This document shows positions 43,142 to 51,221 of a DNA stretch of 64,000 bases, in pieces (position 1 is the first letter of the stretch; each line of letters opens with the position of its first letter). The notes beneath the pieces were generated by a model. That model was not told the DNA's origin and did no database searches. It worked only from the letters and a program-made list of their open reading frames with translations. A program made the position numbers and the translations under genes. The stretch spans positions 1-64,000 of the forward strand of contig PNLP01000024.1 in NCBI GenBank assembly GCA_013823135.1. Reading direction: 5' to 3'. This stretch comes from Planctomycetaceae bacterium (GTDB lineage: Bacteria > Planctomycetota > Planctomycetia > Gemmatales > Gemmataceae).

Positions 43142-44140
43142 ATGAGTGACGAACAAGGCTTCCTCAAGGCAATCAATCGCGACCCCAAAGAGCTTACGCA
43201 CCGGCTGGTCTACGCTGATTGGCTAGACGAGCGCGACGACCCACGCGGTGACTTCATCCGACTTCACCTTGCATTGAAAGCCACCGCCCCAGACCATTGC
43301 GACCGTGTGGCGGGGGAGCACGAACTGAGTCAGTTGCGGAAAGTCTGCGAACCCGCTTGGCTGGCAGTTATCGAGCGTGAATACGCTCTTCCACGTGCCG
43401 CACATAGCCAGCACGGCTGCGGGTGTTTCGAAGGCTTATCTGGCAAAAAGAACTCCCCGACACCGTATTTCCACGTCGAAGCACAGGACACTGAGTGCGA
43501 CGCCTGGAAGCGGTTGCTGGATTTGGTTGAGGATGCCGCAGCGGACGGGCGGGAAGAGTTTGCTCCGCTCAGAGAAATGGACCGAGCGACACGGCTTCAG
43601 ATTCGGACCCTGCCGCCGACCATCGCCAAGTTAAAGGCGGTGAAGCAACTTCATCTTTACGGCAGCAACTTGGTTCGCATTCCGCCAGAAATTGGGGAGA
43701 TGACGAGTTTGGAGGAGTTCACCCCGTACACGTCGTATGAGCTGCACTGGTTCCCATACGAGATAACACGCTGTCCCAATCTCAAAGACAGCACGGTCAG
43801 TACCCGAGCCCTGTACGGGAATTACAAGTATCGGCCGCCGTTCCCACGCCTGAAAACGGGCGCAGAGGTGACTCCAGGACTGTTGGAGACGGAGCGGCTA
43901 CCACTCAAGCGGTGGCAGGGGAATTCGTCCCGCCCCTGTAGCGTCTGCGGTCAGCCATTCGAGGACCGTCGGCAGCACCGAGTCTGGGTTTCGCTCCGTG
44001 TGGCGACCGACGTGTTACCCTTACTCGTGAACGCCTGCTCGGAAGACTGCATCAAGCGACTCCCAGCTCCGTCGAGCAAATACGTCCAAACCCCACACAA
44101 GGGCAGGCACGGCGTGCAGCAACCGCCTCGAGGGTTCTGA
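43142..44140 (+). CDS. TIGR02996 protein with leucine-rich repeats and a Cys cluster
   Basis: From the ATG at 43142 the protein has 332 residues. TIGR02996 opens it (FLKAINRDPKELTHRLVYAD, WLDERDDPRGDFIRLH), a domain largely confined to Gemmata-type planctomycetes. Near residue 165 are one to two leucine-rich repeats (LPPTIAKLKAVKQLHLYGSN, LVRIPPEIGEMTSLEEF). Toward the end are cysteines that could bind zinc (CSVCGQPF, ACSEDC). GCAGAGGAGGGA precedes the start. The presence of this host-family domain inside the island suggests long residence in such hosts. Confidence 0.82.
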   Translation: MSDEQGFLKAINRDPKELTHRLVYADWLDERDDPRGDFIRLHLALKATAPDHCDRVAGEHELSQLRKVCEPAWLAVIEREYALPRAAHSQHGCGCFEGLSGKKNSPTPYFHVEAQDTECDAWKRLLDLVEDAAADGREEFAPLREMDRATRLQIRTLPPTIAKLKAVKQLHLYGSNLVRIPPEIGEMTSLEEFTPYTSYELHWFPYEITRCPNLKDSTVSTRALYGNYKYRPPFPRLKTGAEVTPGLLETERLPLKRWQGNSSRPCSVCGQPFEDRRQHRVWVSLRVATDVLPLLVNACSEDCIKRLPAPSSKYVQTPHKGRHGVQQPPRGF

Positions 44141-44193
44141 ACAGTCATTGAGTCGTGCAAGGTTGTGCCTTCTCTGCTAAACGATGGACTGCG

Positions 44194-44610
44194 ATGAACG
44201 TGGTGTACAACTGCCACATACCCGAGGTCATGGGCTACCCCGAGAAAGGGTATTGCTTCTCACGTGGCGAGGATGCGTTTCTGATGTGGGGCGGGTACTT
44301 CTACGACCTCATGCAAGCAATGTGGACGGTCTACGGGAGGGAACTCGACGCCGAGCGGCCGGATGCTCCGAACCTCACACAGGTTCCGATACTCGCGGAA
44401 TGGAATACTGGGAACATTGGGTCGTCCGCACCGTTCCTTTTGTCCGAGCCCGGAAAGATGGCAATTGCGTTCCGAGAAGCCGTAGCAGCGTTGGGCCGAG
44501 CACAGCCGCATCTTGAAGAATCACCGATTCATGGCGTTGCCCTGGCTGAGTTCTTGGAGCAAGCGGCGACAGCAGGTCAGTGGGTATGTTTGGAGGAATG
44601 GTGGGATTGA
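44194..44610 (+). CDS. Hypothetical protein
   Basis: From the ATG at 44194 (MNVVYNCHIPEVMGYPEKGY) the protein has 138 residues. It is rich in aromatic residues and has a helical C-terminus (HGVALAEFLEQAATAGQWVC). No family is recognised. The leader motif CTTCTCTGCTAA lies 13 bp before the start. Confidence 0.6.
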   Translation: MNVVYNCHIPEVMGYPEKGYCFSRGEDAFLMWGGYFYDLMQAMWTVYGRELDAERPDAPNLTQVPILAEWNTGNIGSSAPFLLSEPGKMAIAFREAVAALGRAQPHLEESPIHGVALAEFLEQAATAGQWVCLEEWWD

Positions 44611-44655
44611 GCCCCTCCAGATGAATGTCGGGTGGACTTTCGAGGAGAACAGTTT

Positions 44656-45324
44656 GTGAAGTGTTTTTTCGCTACCTCACTGGTCTTGCTGTCCGTGGCT
44701 GTGTGCCGAGCAGACCCTCCCATCACAGTGCGAGATGAGAAGTTAAACTTCACCATTGTTCTGCCCGACGGCTTCGTGCCCGCACCGGACGAATTGCGAA
44801 CGCCCGGGTTTCCTTACAACTACGTGCGCGATGCGCAACAACCCGAACGGATGCTATTCATCCGAATCCGAGGAACCGGGGTCTCAGTCAAGCAGGACGA
44901 GATGACACGGGATGACCTCGCGGACATTAAGAAATCTTTCCCTGGTGTCGAGATATCGAAGGAGCAGTGGAAAACTTTCAACCTCGACGGAGCTCGGCAA
45001 GTCTCGACAGACGAGAGCGGGCACCGCTGGGTTCAGTACGCGGTCGGGATTCCACTTCAAGGGGAAGCGGTTCTCCTTATCGTCAGTGGCCCCGAGAACC
45101 GCGAAGCCGAAGTTAAGGGACTGCTCAAGGAAGTCCTCGGTCGATTCGAGGGGACGCCCGGTTGGCCTATCTCGAACCAGCGACAAACAACGGCAAAGAA
45201 TGGTTTCGTACTCAAGAATAAGCATCTCGTTCTTGCGGGTCTCGGGTTTCTCGTTGTCTTGTTCGTGGTATGGAGACGAAGGCGGCGAAGGAGAGCGAGA
45301 CTGAACGTACCCATTGCAAGTTAG
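44656..45324 (+). CDS. Exported single-pass membrane protein with basic tail
   Basis: The GTG at 44656, with AGGAGA nine bases upstream, opens a clean signal peptide (MKCFFATSLVLLSVAVCRAD), giving 222 residues; the frame is also open from a GTG at 44632. The middle (NFTIVLPDGFVPAPDELRTP, RMLFIRIRGTGVSV) resembles exported PsbP- or DUF1795-like domains. A C-terminal membrane helix (LVLAGLGFLVVLFVVW) and an Arg-rich tail follow, as in sorting signals of the VPDSG/PEP type, though no strict motif is seen. Confidence 0.75.
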   Translation: MKCFFATSLVLLSVAVCRADPPITVRDEKLNFTIVLPDGFVPAPDELRTPGFPYNYVRDAQQPERMLFIRIRGTGVSVKQDEMTRDDLADIKKSFPGVEISKEQWKTFNLDGARQVSTDESGHRWVQYAVGIPLQGEAVLLIVSGPENREAEVKGLLKEVLGRFEGTPGWPISNQRQTTAKNGFVLKNKHLVLAGLGFLVVLFVVWRRRRRRRARLNVPIAS

Positions 45325-45429
45325 CTGGGGTCGGCAGAGAAAGGATAGTCAGACAGCAGTACCCGCCACTGAGCCTTCCCTGCGAAATACTTGCGTGGTC
45401 GGCGACTCGGAATCCACTGAGATGCGTCG

Positions 45430-46383
45430 ATGACCGACCTCGAAGCCCTCCTCACCGGAATCGTTGCAGACCCCCAGGAAGAAACCCGGTGGCTTGTACT
45501 GGCCGACTATCTACAAGAGTATGACGACCCACGCCGAGGCGAGTTGCTGCGGTTGCACCGAAAGTTGCTTGCGACGTGTTGCGAGCCGGAGGCACATCCC
45601 GAGAGGAAGGGTTGGCACGAGCGAATTGTCGAGTTAATCGCAGCGGGGGTCAGGCCGTGCGTGCCGCATAAGACCTTGGAGTTGCCGAGCGGCGTTCCCA
45701 TGGCCTTTTCATTTGTCCCGCCAGGTTCGTTCCTGATGGGAGGGAATGTAAACGATAGTGAGAAGCCGATTCACAAGGTGACGCTAACGAAGGGGTTCTT
45801 CTTGGGCGTTCATCCGGTCACACAGGCCCAGTGGCAAGCAGTGATGGGCTTCGACCCGAGTCATTTCAAGGGACCGAAGAGGCCCGTGGAACAGGTGTCG
45901 TCGAATTACTGCGAGGAGTTCTGCCGGAAGGTGACGGCAGCGTTGACCGGTCGAGGACGAGTAGAGTTACCGAGCGAAGCGGAGTGGGAGTACGCCTGCC
46001 GAGCCGGGACCACGAGCGAGTATCACTTCGGGGACATCATCAACAGCGACCTCGCCAACTACAACGGGAACCTTTGCTGGAACGGCTCCCCGAAGGGGAC
46101 TTATCGCGAAGCGACAACGGACGTCGGCTCGTTCCCGGCGAACCCTTGGGGGCTGTTTGACATGCACGGCAATGTCTGGGATTGGTGCCGGGACGGGTAT
46201 GGAAATTATTCTTCGAGTGAGCAAGCCGACCCGAAAGGAAGTTCAAACGAAGAATATCGCGTCCTGCGTGGCGGTTCCTGGCGCAGCACTCCGGTGAACT
46301 GCCGCGCCGCGTACCGCCTCAGGCTCGGGCCTGCGAACCGTAACAACTTCATCGGCTTCCGGGTCTGTTTCCGCCTGGACTAA
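45430..46383 (+). CDS. TIGR02996-FGE/C-type-lectin protein, probable retroelement target
   Basis: The protein has 317 residues. TIGR02996 comes first (LLTGIVADPQEETRWLVLAD, YLQEYDDPRRGELLRLHR). Residues 95-317 are a formylglycine-generating-enzyme-like (SUMF1) domain: FVPPGSFLMGG, KGFFLGVHPVTQAQWQAVMG, LPSEAEWEYACRAG, GLFDMHGNVWDWCRDGYG. The end, YRVLRGGSWRSTPVNCRAAY then GFRVCFRLD, has the layout of diversity-generating-retroelement variable regions. The catalytic cysteines of true FGEs are not evident, so ligand binding is more likely than catalysis. No reverse transcriptase is seen in the window. Confidence 0.85.
   Translation: MTDLEALLTGIVADPQEETRWLVLADYLQEYDDPRRGELLRLHRKLLATCCEPEAHPERKGWHERIVELIAAGVRPCVPHKTLELPSGVPMAFSFVPPGSFLMGGNVNDSEKPIHKVTLTKGFFLGVHPVTQAQWQAVMGFDPSHFKGPKRPVEQVSSNYCEEFCRKVTAALTGRGRVELPSEAEWEYACRAGTTSEYHFGDIINSDLANYNGNLCWNGSPKGTYREATTDVGSFPANPWGLFDMHGNVWDWCRDGYGNYSSSEQADPKGSSNEEYRVLRGGSWRSTPVNCRAAYRLRLGPANRNNFIGFRVCFRLD
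46264..46370 (+). other. Candidate DGR variable region (VR)
   Basis: In this last 110 bases of the gene several codons that are AAC in typical templates are CGC, AGC, CTC, CTC and TTC, each reachable from AAC by changing adenines only, while other AAC codons remain (NRNN). The frame around them (RGGSW, NCRAAYR, PANRNN, IGFRV) is the conserved scaffold. A 6-bp-stem hairpin (CGCAAG/CTTGCG) follows about 55 bp after the stop. Confidence 0.6.
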
Positions 46384-46516
46384 TTACCATTTTATGTTTG
46401 ATTGTTTTAATATTTTCCAATCCGCCGAACTGAGCCGCAAGCGATTCTCGACCTTGCGATTGAGTATCTCAGTCGGTGGGTCGTGTCAGCAGGGAAGGCC
46501 ATGTGTGCTCTCCTGC

Positions 46517-47083
46517 TCAAGTCCGCCCTTCTCTCGCAGACCCATACAACCACCGCGACAGCATTCGAGTCATCAACGGCATCGCCCCATACGTCATGAT
46601 GCAAACCAGCAGGGATGTGGTCGCGAATGTCCGGAGCAACATCGGCCAGTCGCTGAGGAGCGGAACGAGCGCGTACTGAACGAGCGAGATTAGCGGATAA
46701 AGCGCCAGTATCGTGACGGCAACCATCTTGTACCGGGGCGGCGGAGATTGACCGAGCGGAGGCGAGAACCAGACCTCCATCCCGGTGTGTCGTTCCCTTG
46801 CGGGTGGGTGCGTGGTGAACGGTTCGAGCCGGTCCAGCCATTCCTCGCGCGTGCTCGACTCCTCCCACCGAGCGAGGTTCTCGAGCGTGTCGAATCGGAA
46901 CAGTACAAGGTACTCGGGCCGCTTGGGGTCGGTCGGGCGGATGATGTGAAAGCCCATGTGGCCGTCGAACCGGAGCGCCGCTTGCGTGATGCCACGAAGC
47001 CATTCCTCGAACGGTCCTTCCTTCCCCAACTTGACCCGGTGGCGAACGACGACGGTGACTGGGCCTTCCTGATTCATGACCAT
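46517..47083 (-). CDS. ABM-domain protein with C-terminal membrane helices
   Basis: The protein has 188 residues. Residues 8-100 form an antibiotic-biosynthesis-monooxygenase-like ferredoxin fold (VTVVVRHRVKLGKEGPFEEW, PEYLVLFRFDTLENLARWEE). Two hydrophobic helices follow at about 120-140 and 145-170 (MVAVTILALYPLISLVQYAL). This arrangement is known for ABM-type membrane proteins of unknown substrate. The start lies seven bp after the ATPase gene, indicating an operon. Confidence 0.82.
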   Translation of the reverse strand: MVMNQEGPVTVVVRHRVKLGKEGPFEEWLRGITQAALRFDGHMGFHIIRPTDPKRPEYLVLFRFDTLENLARWEESSTREEWLDRLEPFTTHPPARERHTGMEVWFSPPLGQSPPPRYKMVAVTILALYPLISLVQYALVPLLSDWPMLLRTFATTSLLVCIMTYGAMPLMTRMLSRWLYGSAREGRT

Positions 47084-47089
47084 CTTTCC

Positions 47090-47875
47090 TCAGACCGCAT
47101 GAGAGTCTTCCCCAAGCAAAGTAGACAAGCTTCGTCGGGGATTGCTCAAGAAACCATGAGTAACCAGATAGTGCTCAGTCTCCTTGTAGGGAACAGCGCA
47201 AATCCCCCCGGTGCCGAAGACGTATATCCTGGCGTCCGGGTAGGCCATGATGATGGGCGAGTGGGTTGCAATGACGAACTGGGAACCGCGCTCGCAGAAG
47301 TCATGTAGTAGGACCAAGAACTCGAGTTGTCGCTTGGGCGAGAGCGCCGCCTCGGGTTCATCCATCAAGTACAAGCCATTGCCCCGAAAGCGATTTTTGA
47401 AAAGGGCGAAGAAGGATTCGCCGTGGGACTGCTCGTGAAGCGATTGACCCCCGTAAGCAGAGATAATCTTCGCGCCCCCTGCCGGTTCCTGGTCCAACCG
47501 TTCAATCTCGGTTGCCACGTTAAAGAAGCTTTCGGCTCTCAAGAAATAGCTGTCGGCCGGGCGGCGGAACGTCTTGGCGAGACGTAGACTTTGGTAGAGC
47601 GGTGAATGTGAAGCGCGGGTCGCGAAGTTGAAGTTCCGACTACCGCCCTCAGCGTTTAAGTCGCACGAAACCGCGAGTGCTTCAAGCAGGGTCGATTTCC
47701 CGGCTCCGTTCTCACCCACGAAGAACGTCACCTTCGGGTGAAACTCCATGGTCTCGAGATTCCGAAAGGCGGGCAGGCAGAACGGGTAAGCTTCTGGCGA
47801 TGGGATGCGTTCGCGGAGTAGCCGAACGTCGAGCAGGTATGGCCCCGGTGAGTCCTTCGATTTCCGCCGGGCCAT
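47090..47875 (-). CDS. RecF/ABC-type ATPase (AAA_21-like)
   Basis: The protein has 261 residues: VTFFVGENGAGKSTLLEALA (Walker A), ISAYGGQSLHEQSHGESF (Q-loop and signature area), GLYLMDEPEAALSPKRQLEF (Walker B and D-loop) and QFVIATHSPIIM (H-loop). It is the short stand-alone type with no coiled coil or nuclease domain attached. Similar ATPases occur in defence contexts and in housekeeping; the ABM-type gene downstream does not fit a known defence pair. Confidence 0.88.
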   Translation of the reverse strand: MARRKSKDSPGPYLLDVRLLRERIPSPEAYPFCLPAFRNLETMEFHPKVTFFVGENGAGKSTLLEALAVSCDLNAEGGSRNFNFATRASHSPLYQSLRLAKTFRRPADSYFLRAESFFNVATEIERLDQEPAGGAKIISAYGGQSLHEQSHGESFFALFKNRFRGNGLYLMDEPEAALSPKRQLEFLVLLHDFCERGSQFVIATHSPIIMAYPDARIYVFGTGGICAVPYKETEHYLVTHGFLSNPRRSLSTLLGEDSHAV

Positions 47876-47892
47876 TCGTTATCCCTCACACA

Positions 47893-48080
47893 TGCTCACT
47901 GTGGATGTCATTCCGCCCGGCATCAGTGCAATGATGCAATACTGCTTCTTGATTGCCATCCTCTCTATCCCCCCTCTCCCAATCGCCATCTTACTGGAAT
48001 CCCTTGGGTCAGCGAGCACTCCGATACCCACGGCTGAGCGTAAATCCGAGCCGCCCCGGCCCCGTCAAGAACTTGAGTAG
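47893..48080 (+). CDS. Possible small membrane protein
   Basis: A 62-residue frame begins MLTVDVIPPGISAMMQYCFL and has one hydrophobic helix (AILSIPPLPIAILLESLG) and a polar end. It overlaps the minus-strand gene at 48009 for 72 bases, so one of the two may be wrong in extent. Evidence is limited to hydrophobic pattern. Confidence 0.3.
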
Positions 48081-48302
48081 GCCATCGAGTCGCGACCGGG
48101 ACTCCGGCTGTTGTTCAAGAGCCTGACGCAGCACCTTGAGGAACGTAGGCACCGTCGATTTGTCGAGGCCGAAGCCGATGTTGGGTCGGTAGCGTTTGCC
48201 GACCAGGGTCACCGCTTCTCGCCAGTGGGCCACCTCGATAGTCAGTGGGTTGCCACGGTCCTCCCAGCTTTTCGGCACGAGCCGCGATACCTCATCATTC
48301 AC
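48009..48302 (-). CDS. Hypothetical protein paired with a small RHH-like protein
   Basis: The protein has 97 residues from a GTG at 48302. It begins MNDEVSRLVPKSWEDRGNPL and is basic with a helix TVPTFLKVLRQALEQQPE. Its start overlaps the 3' end of the preceding 55-residue gene by eight bases. Two small coupled genes of this kind could form a toxin-antitoxin module, but no toxin family is recognised. Confidence 0.55.
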   Translation of the reverse strand: MNDEVSRLVPKSWEDRGNPLTIEVAHWREAVTLVGKRYRPNIGFGLDKSTVPTFLKVLRQALEQQPESRSRLDGLLKFLTGPGRLGFTLSRGYRSAR

Positions 48303-48462
48303 AAACCGCCTCCTTGGCCTTCTGGGCCAGTAGTTGTTTCATTCCCGCACGCAAAACATCGACCCAGGAAATGTCGCATCGTCTTTCAGCCGCCAGTCGC
48401 CTGGCAAGGTCTTGTAGGGCTTGAACGATGAGAGGGTCGAGCCAGACGGAGTAACGCTTCAT
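48295..48462 (-). CDS. Small ribbon-helix-helix-like protein
   Basis: A 55-residue frame starts MKRYSVWLDPLIVQALQDLA and continues RRLAAERRCDISWVDVLRAG. A short N-terminal strand with alternating residues followed by two helices is the RHH layout of antitoxins and small repressors. It is coupled to the next gene (overlap at 48295-48302). Confidence 0.55.
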   Translation of the reverse strand: MKRYSVWLDPLIVQALQDLARRLAAERRCDISWVDVLRAGMKQLLAQKAKEAVCE

Positions 48463-48656
48463 CAATCATCTCTTTGTGGTGCTCTCCAACATCAGATACA
48501 CCAGGTCACACTCGTAGGGCGTGGATGATTTGGAGGGCAAGTAGGACCAGCCGGTGTATGGACTGATGAGGTTCCTCGCCGAGTAATGGTGTGATTGGTT
48601 ACTCTCCCCTCGGCGGGGGACCACAAATCACATTCACAAGGATTGCTCTCTTGAAG

Positions 48657-49019
48657 ATGATTCGATTAACGGCCAGTACGACCAAGATGGTGCGAGACGA
48701 GGCCGACCTCGATGAAGAGAACGAAGTGCAGTCACTACGAGTTCCCGCCGCCGTCTTCAGAATGGCTGTGGCGCTCGCCGAGACGACCAACCGTCAGTTC
48801 CGGGCGCAGGGCAAGCAGTACTTCTCGGCTCGAGAACTCTTGAAGGGGCTGAATACCTGGCTTGCGAGTCAGCAGGAAAGGACCCCACGCCCCCGGCTCA
48901 GTCGTCAGACGTCGCTCGACCAACTGTCCGATTTCTTTGCCGTCCCCGCGAACCGGAAGTGGCTCGACAAGGTCGTGAAGTTTGTCGAAGTGAATAACGG
49001 CTTTACGATTGAAGACTGA
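48657..49019 (+). CDS. Hypothetical protein
   Basis: From the ATG at 48657 (MIRLTASTTKMVRDEADLDE) the protein has 120 residues. It is mostly helical; LRVPAAVFRMAVALAETTNR and YFSARELLKGLNTWLASQQE suggest a compact DNA-binding-like fold but no family is recognised. It converges on the SprT-like gene, overlapping its end by 17 bp. Confidence 0.55.
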   Translation: MIRLTASTTKMVRDEADLDEENEVQSLRVPAAVFRMAVALAETTNRQFRAQGKQYFSARELLKGLNTWLASQQERTPRPRLSRQTSLDQLSDFFAVPANRKWLDKVVKFVEVNNGFTIED

Positions 49020-49500
49020 GGGCGTTGGCTCGCCCGTCACGCCAGACAAGCGAACCCCTCTCGGTTCCGCAGGCCCGACAATGCCATCCGACCAGCCTCT
49101 TGGGTTTCCTGTGCCGATGAAATTCTTTCTGACAGCTCGGGCAGGTCGAACGCCAGCGGCCCTTCGGCATCTCGATTTCCTCCCCGTAACAACGTTCGGG
49201 CCTGGCACCGATTTCCAGGCACTTGGCCTTCCAACTGTCGTCGTGACCACTGCCAGTCAGGGCGTGAGCTATCTCGTGCAAAATCGTATCCAGGACATCC
49301 TCGTCACTGTTCAGGTCGATGAAGCGGATGCTCAATTCGATGCGGCCAGGTTTCGTTCGGGTCGGATAGAAGCACACGCCCGCACGGCGCAAATTGGTGT
49401 TGAAGCCGAACGACCAGCCGGTGAGGCCGTGTTCCGCCATAAGGGCCAGAGCAAGCGTTCTCGCCCCCTGGCATTCCCTGCTCAAAGTTTGCTCGTTCAT
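49003..49500 (-). CDS. SprT-like zinc metalloprotease
   Basis: From the ATG at 49500 (MNEQTLSRECQGARTLALAL) the protein has 165 residues; an ATG four codons upstream is also possible. It has LTGWSFGFNTNLRRAGVCFY, the active-site helix VLDTILHEIAHALTG (HExxH) followed by GHDDSWKAKC, and a C-terminal zinc ribbon (CPSCQKEFHRHRKPKRLVGW, HCRACG). SprT/Spartan-type proteases cut DNA-protein crosslinks; the length matches the bacterial form. Confidence 0.9.
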   Translation of the reverse strand: MNEQTLSRECQGARTLALALMAEHGLTGWSFGFNTNLRRAGVCFYPTRTKPGRIELSIRFIDLNSDEDVLDTILHEIAHALTGSGHDDSWKAKCLEIGARPERCYGEEIEMPKGRWRSTCPSCQKEFHRHRKPKRLVGWHCRACGTERGSLVWRDGRANALSLQS

Positions 49501-49576
49501 GTCATGCCCCAAAAAGAAAGTGGCCCGCTAAGGCCACTGGTGAGAGTTCAAAAATTTCGTGATGGGATGGCTGCGA

Positions 49577-50275
49577 CTACACCTTGCCCAACACGAGGTC
49601 ACAAACCCAGCACCCACGAACATGTTGCCCTGGCCCACGGCAGTGCGAAAGCACATCCTCGTTTTCACAGCCCGCATCCTCGAGGGCGTCGCCCAAAATC
49701 GCCATCACGCTGAAGTCGCGGGCCGAGTAAATGTGCTGCGCCAGAGCGAGCACGGTCGAGGTACGCCATTCGGGGTCGAAGCTCACAAGGCGAAACGGAT
49801 TGCCGAAGATTTCCCGCACCAAATCTGCATGGGCCGCAAACTCCGCTTGGTACTGCGGTTCATGCTCATCGCAAGTGCCGGCAGACGCGGAAGCCGCTGA
49901 AAACGGAACCAACGTGGCAGCGGAGCGGGCGTCTACTCCCAAACAATTTCCTACCATCACGGCGGCATAAGTCTCGGGGTGCACGAAATCGCCCCGATGT
50001 ACGACGGAATTCGTGCCGGGGTCTAGTCTCTCGAACTCTTCAACCACCTGCCGGACCTGTCTCTCGCACTCGGCGAACTCTTCCTCTGTGCATCCACCGT
50101 CAGCAAATCGCTCCGCAACACCAACTGCGTTCCAAAGGGTCTTGTCATTCACGAACTGAGCCGCTCGACGCCAGCAGCAAGCGACAGCGAATAGCCGATG
50201 CTTTCGGGGTGAAAATGGAACATTTGCCGCCATGTAAGCGGGCTCGGTACACATTCGCCATTCCGCTTCGGTCAT
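49577..50275 (-). CDS. Gemmata-type hypothetical protein
   Basis: From the ATG at 50275 (MTEAEWRMCTEPAYMAANVP) the protein has 232 residues. The pattern MTEAEW, then RKHRLFAVACCWRR, LVREIFGNPFRLVSFDPEWR, ALEDAGCENEDVLSHCRGPG and HVRGCWVCDLVLGK is one I recognise as a family multiplied in Gemmata-type genomes. It is linked to TIGR02996 proteins in those genomes. The function is unknown. The frame is open 60 codons upstream but that part is not family-like. Confidence 0.82.
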   Translation of the reverse strand: MTEAEWRMCTEPAYMAANVPFSPRKHRLFAVACCWRRAAQFVNDKTLWNAVGVAERFADGGCTEEEFAECERQVRQVVEEFERLDPGTNSVVHRGDFVHPETYAAVMVGNCLGVDARSAATLVPFSAASASAGTCDEHEPQYQAEFAAHADLVREIFGNPFRLVSFDPEWRTSTVLALAQHIYSARDFSVMAILGDALEDAGCENEDVLSHCRGPGQHVRGCWVCDLVLGKV

Positions 50276-50387
50276 CGGTCGCTCCCTACTCCTTGCCCCC
50301 ACCCGATACCTCTCACCAACCGCGAAAAGACGGGAGCAACCTCCACACCGGATTGGCTGAACCAGGATTAGATGGTGGAGTATCACA

Positions 50388-50957
50388 CTACGAGTAGGGG
50401 TAGGGGTAGAACCCGTCCTTAGCCGAGCGATACAAGTAGACGGCTGCTCCAACCCCTGGCCAGACGAACTGAGCCACCATCTGATTTTGCCGGCTTATCT
50501 TCGGACCCTCGTAGCCGTCATAGGGGAACAGTCCGCCGAGCTTGTCCCGACGCAGGTGCTTATCCGGCAGGTCTCCCTCGGCCAATCGGCGTCGGTGGAA
50601 GGTCCACTGGTCCATCGAGTCCTCCACCCGCGTGTAGTGGATGTACTGCACTGGCTGGGACCCGCACCGAACACCAGTCCTTCGGTCGTTGGCCGGCGAA
50701 GCTTTCGGCAGGGCTTCCATGTGCAACCACTTCCGGTTCTCTCGGCAGTCGTCGCAGACGTAGAACTGGAGGGCCAAGTGGTCATCCAGTAGCAACCGCT
50801 CGGAAGAGTACAACTGGCCCACGAACGACATCCGCCCCTGGCATGCCTGGCACCTGGGCCACATGTAAGGTAGGTGGGTGGGCACGCCGCCCACACGGTC
50901 GAGCGTATCACCCGGCCGGCTCGAATAATCCATGACCCAGGACACGCTCCGACCCAC
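50388..50957 (-). CDS. DUF1963/YwqG-like protein
   Basis: The protein has 189 residues. It has the cysteine pairs and layout of the YwqG family: RVGGVPTHLPYMWPRCQACQ, MSFVGQLYSSERL, LALQFYVCDDCRENRKWLHM. The end, YRSAKDGFYPYPYS, is unlike the family. Such proteins occur near SMI1/KNR4-type immunity genes and have no established activity. Confidence 0.7.
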   Translation of the reverse strand: MGRSVSWVMDYSSRPGDTLDRVGGVPTHLPYMWPRCQACQGRMSFVGQLYSSERLLLDDHLALQFYVCDDCRENRKWLHMEALPKASPANDRRTGVRCGSQPVQYIHYTRVEDSMDQWTFHRRRLAEGDLPDKHLRRDKLGGLFPYDGYEGPKISRQNQMVAQFVWPGVGAAVYLYRSAKDGFYPYPYS

Positions 50958-51221
50958 TTGAATAGCCTCCCAACAGAGCCCTTTCCTCGGCCGAACGCCA
51001 GACTATCGTCGTCCCACTCCGTGCTGGCGGCCGACACGGTTTACTAGCAGTCATTTTGCTGCAAGTTACTCCCGAACGCATTCGGAATTCGAGCCATATT
51101 GGCACGGCCATTCCGCTGGCATTCCATTTTCTGCGGCCCGCATTCCAGCAAGTCGATTTCCAGAGTCTTTTCAGCTCGCCGGTGTATTTATCTGTGACCG
51201 ACAACAGAGGAACTTCTCACA
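50958..51221. other. Divergent intergenic region
   Basis: About 260 bases between the YwqG-like gene and the HNH gene, which point away from each other. A 98-codon minus-strand frame here has no protein-like pattern. Promoters in both directions are expected. Confidence 0.4.

Noticed and set aside
45430..48500. A reverse transcriptase or template repeat beside the variable-region gene
   Set aside because: I looked for the catalytic YxDD pattern and a near-copy of the last 110 bases of the gene in the flanking frames and saw neither, so the retroelement is not local.
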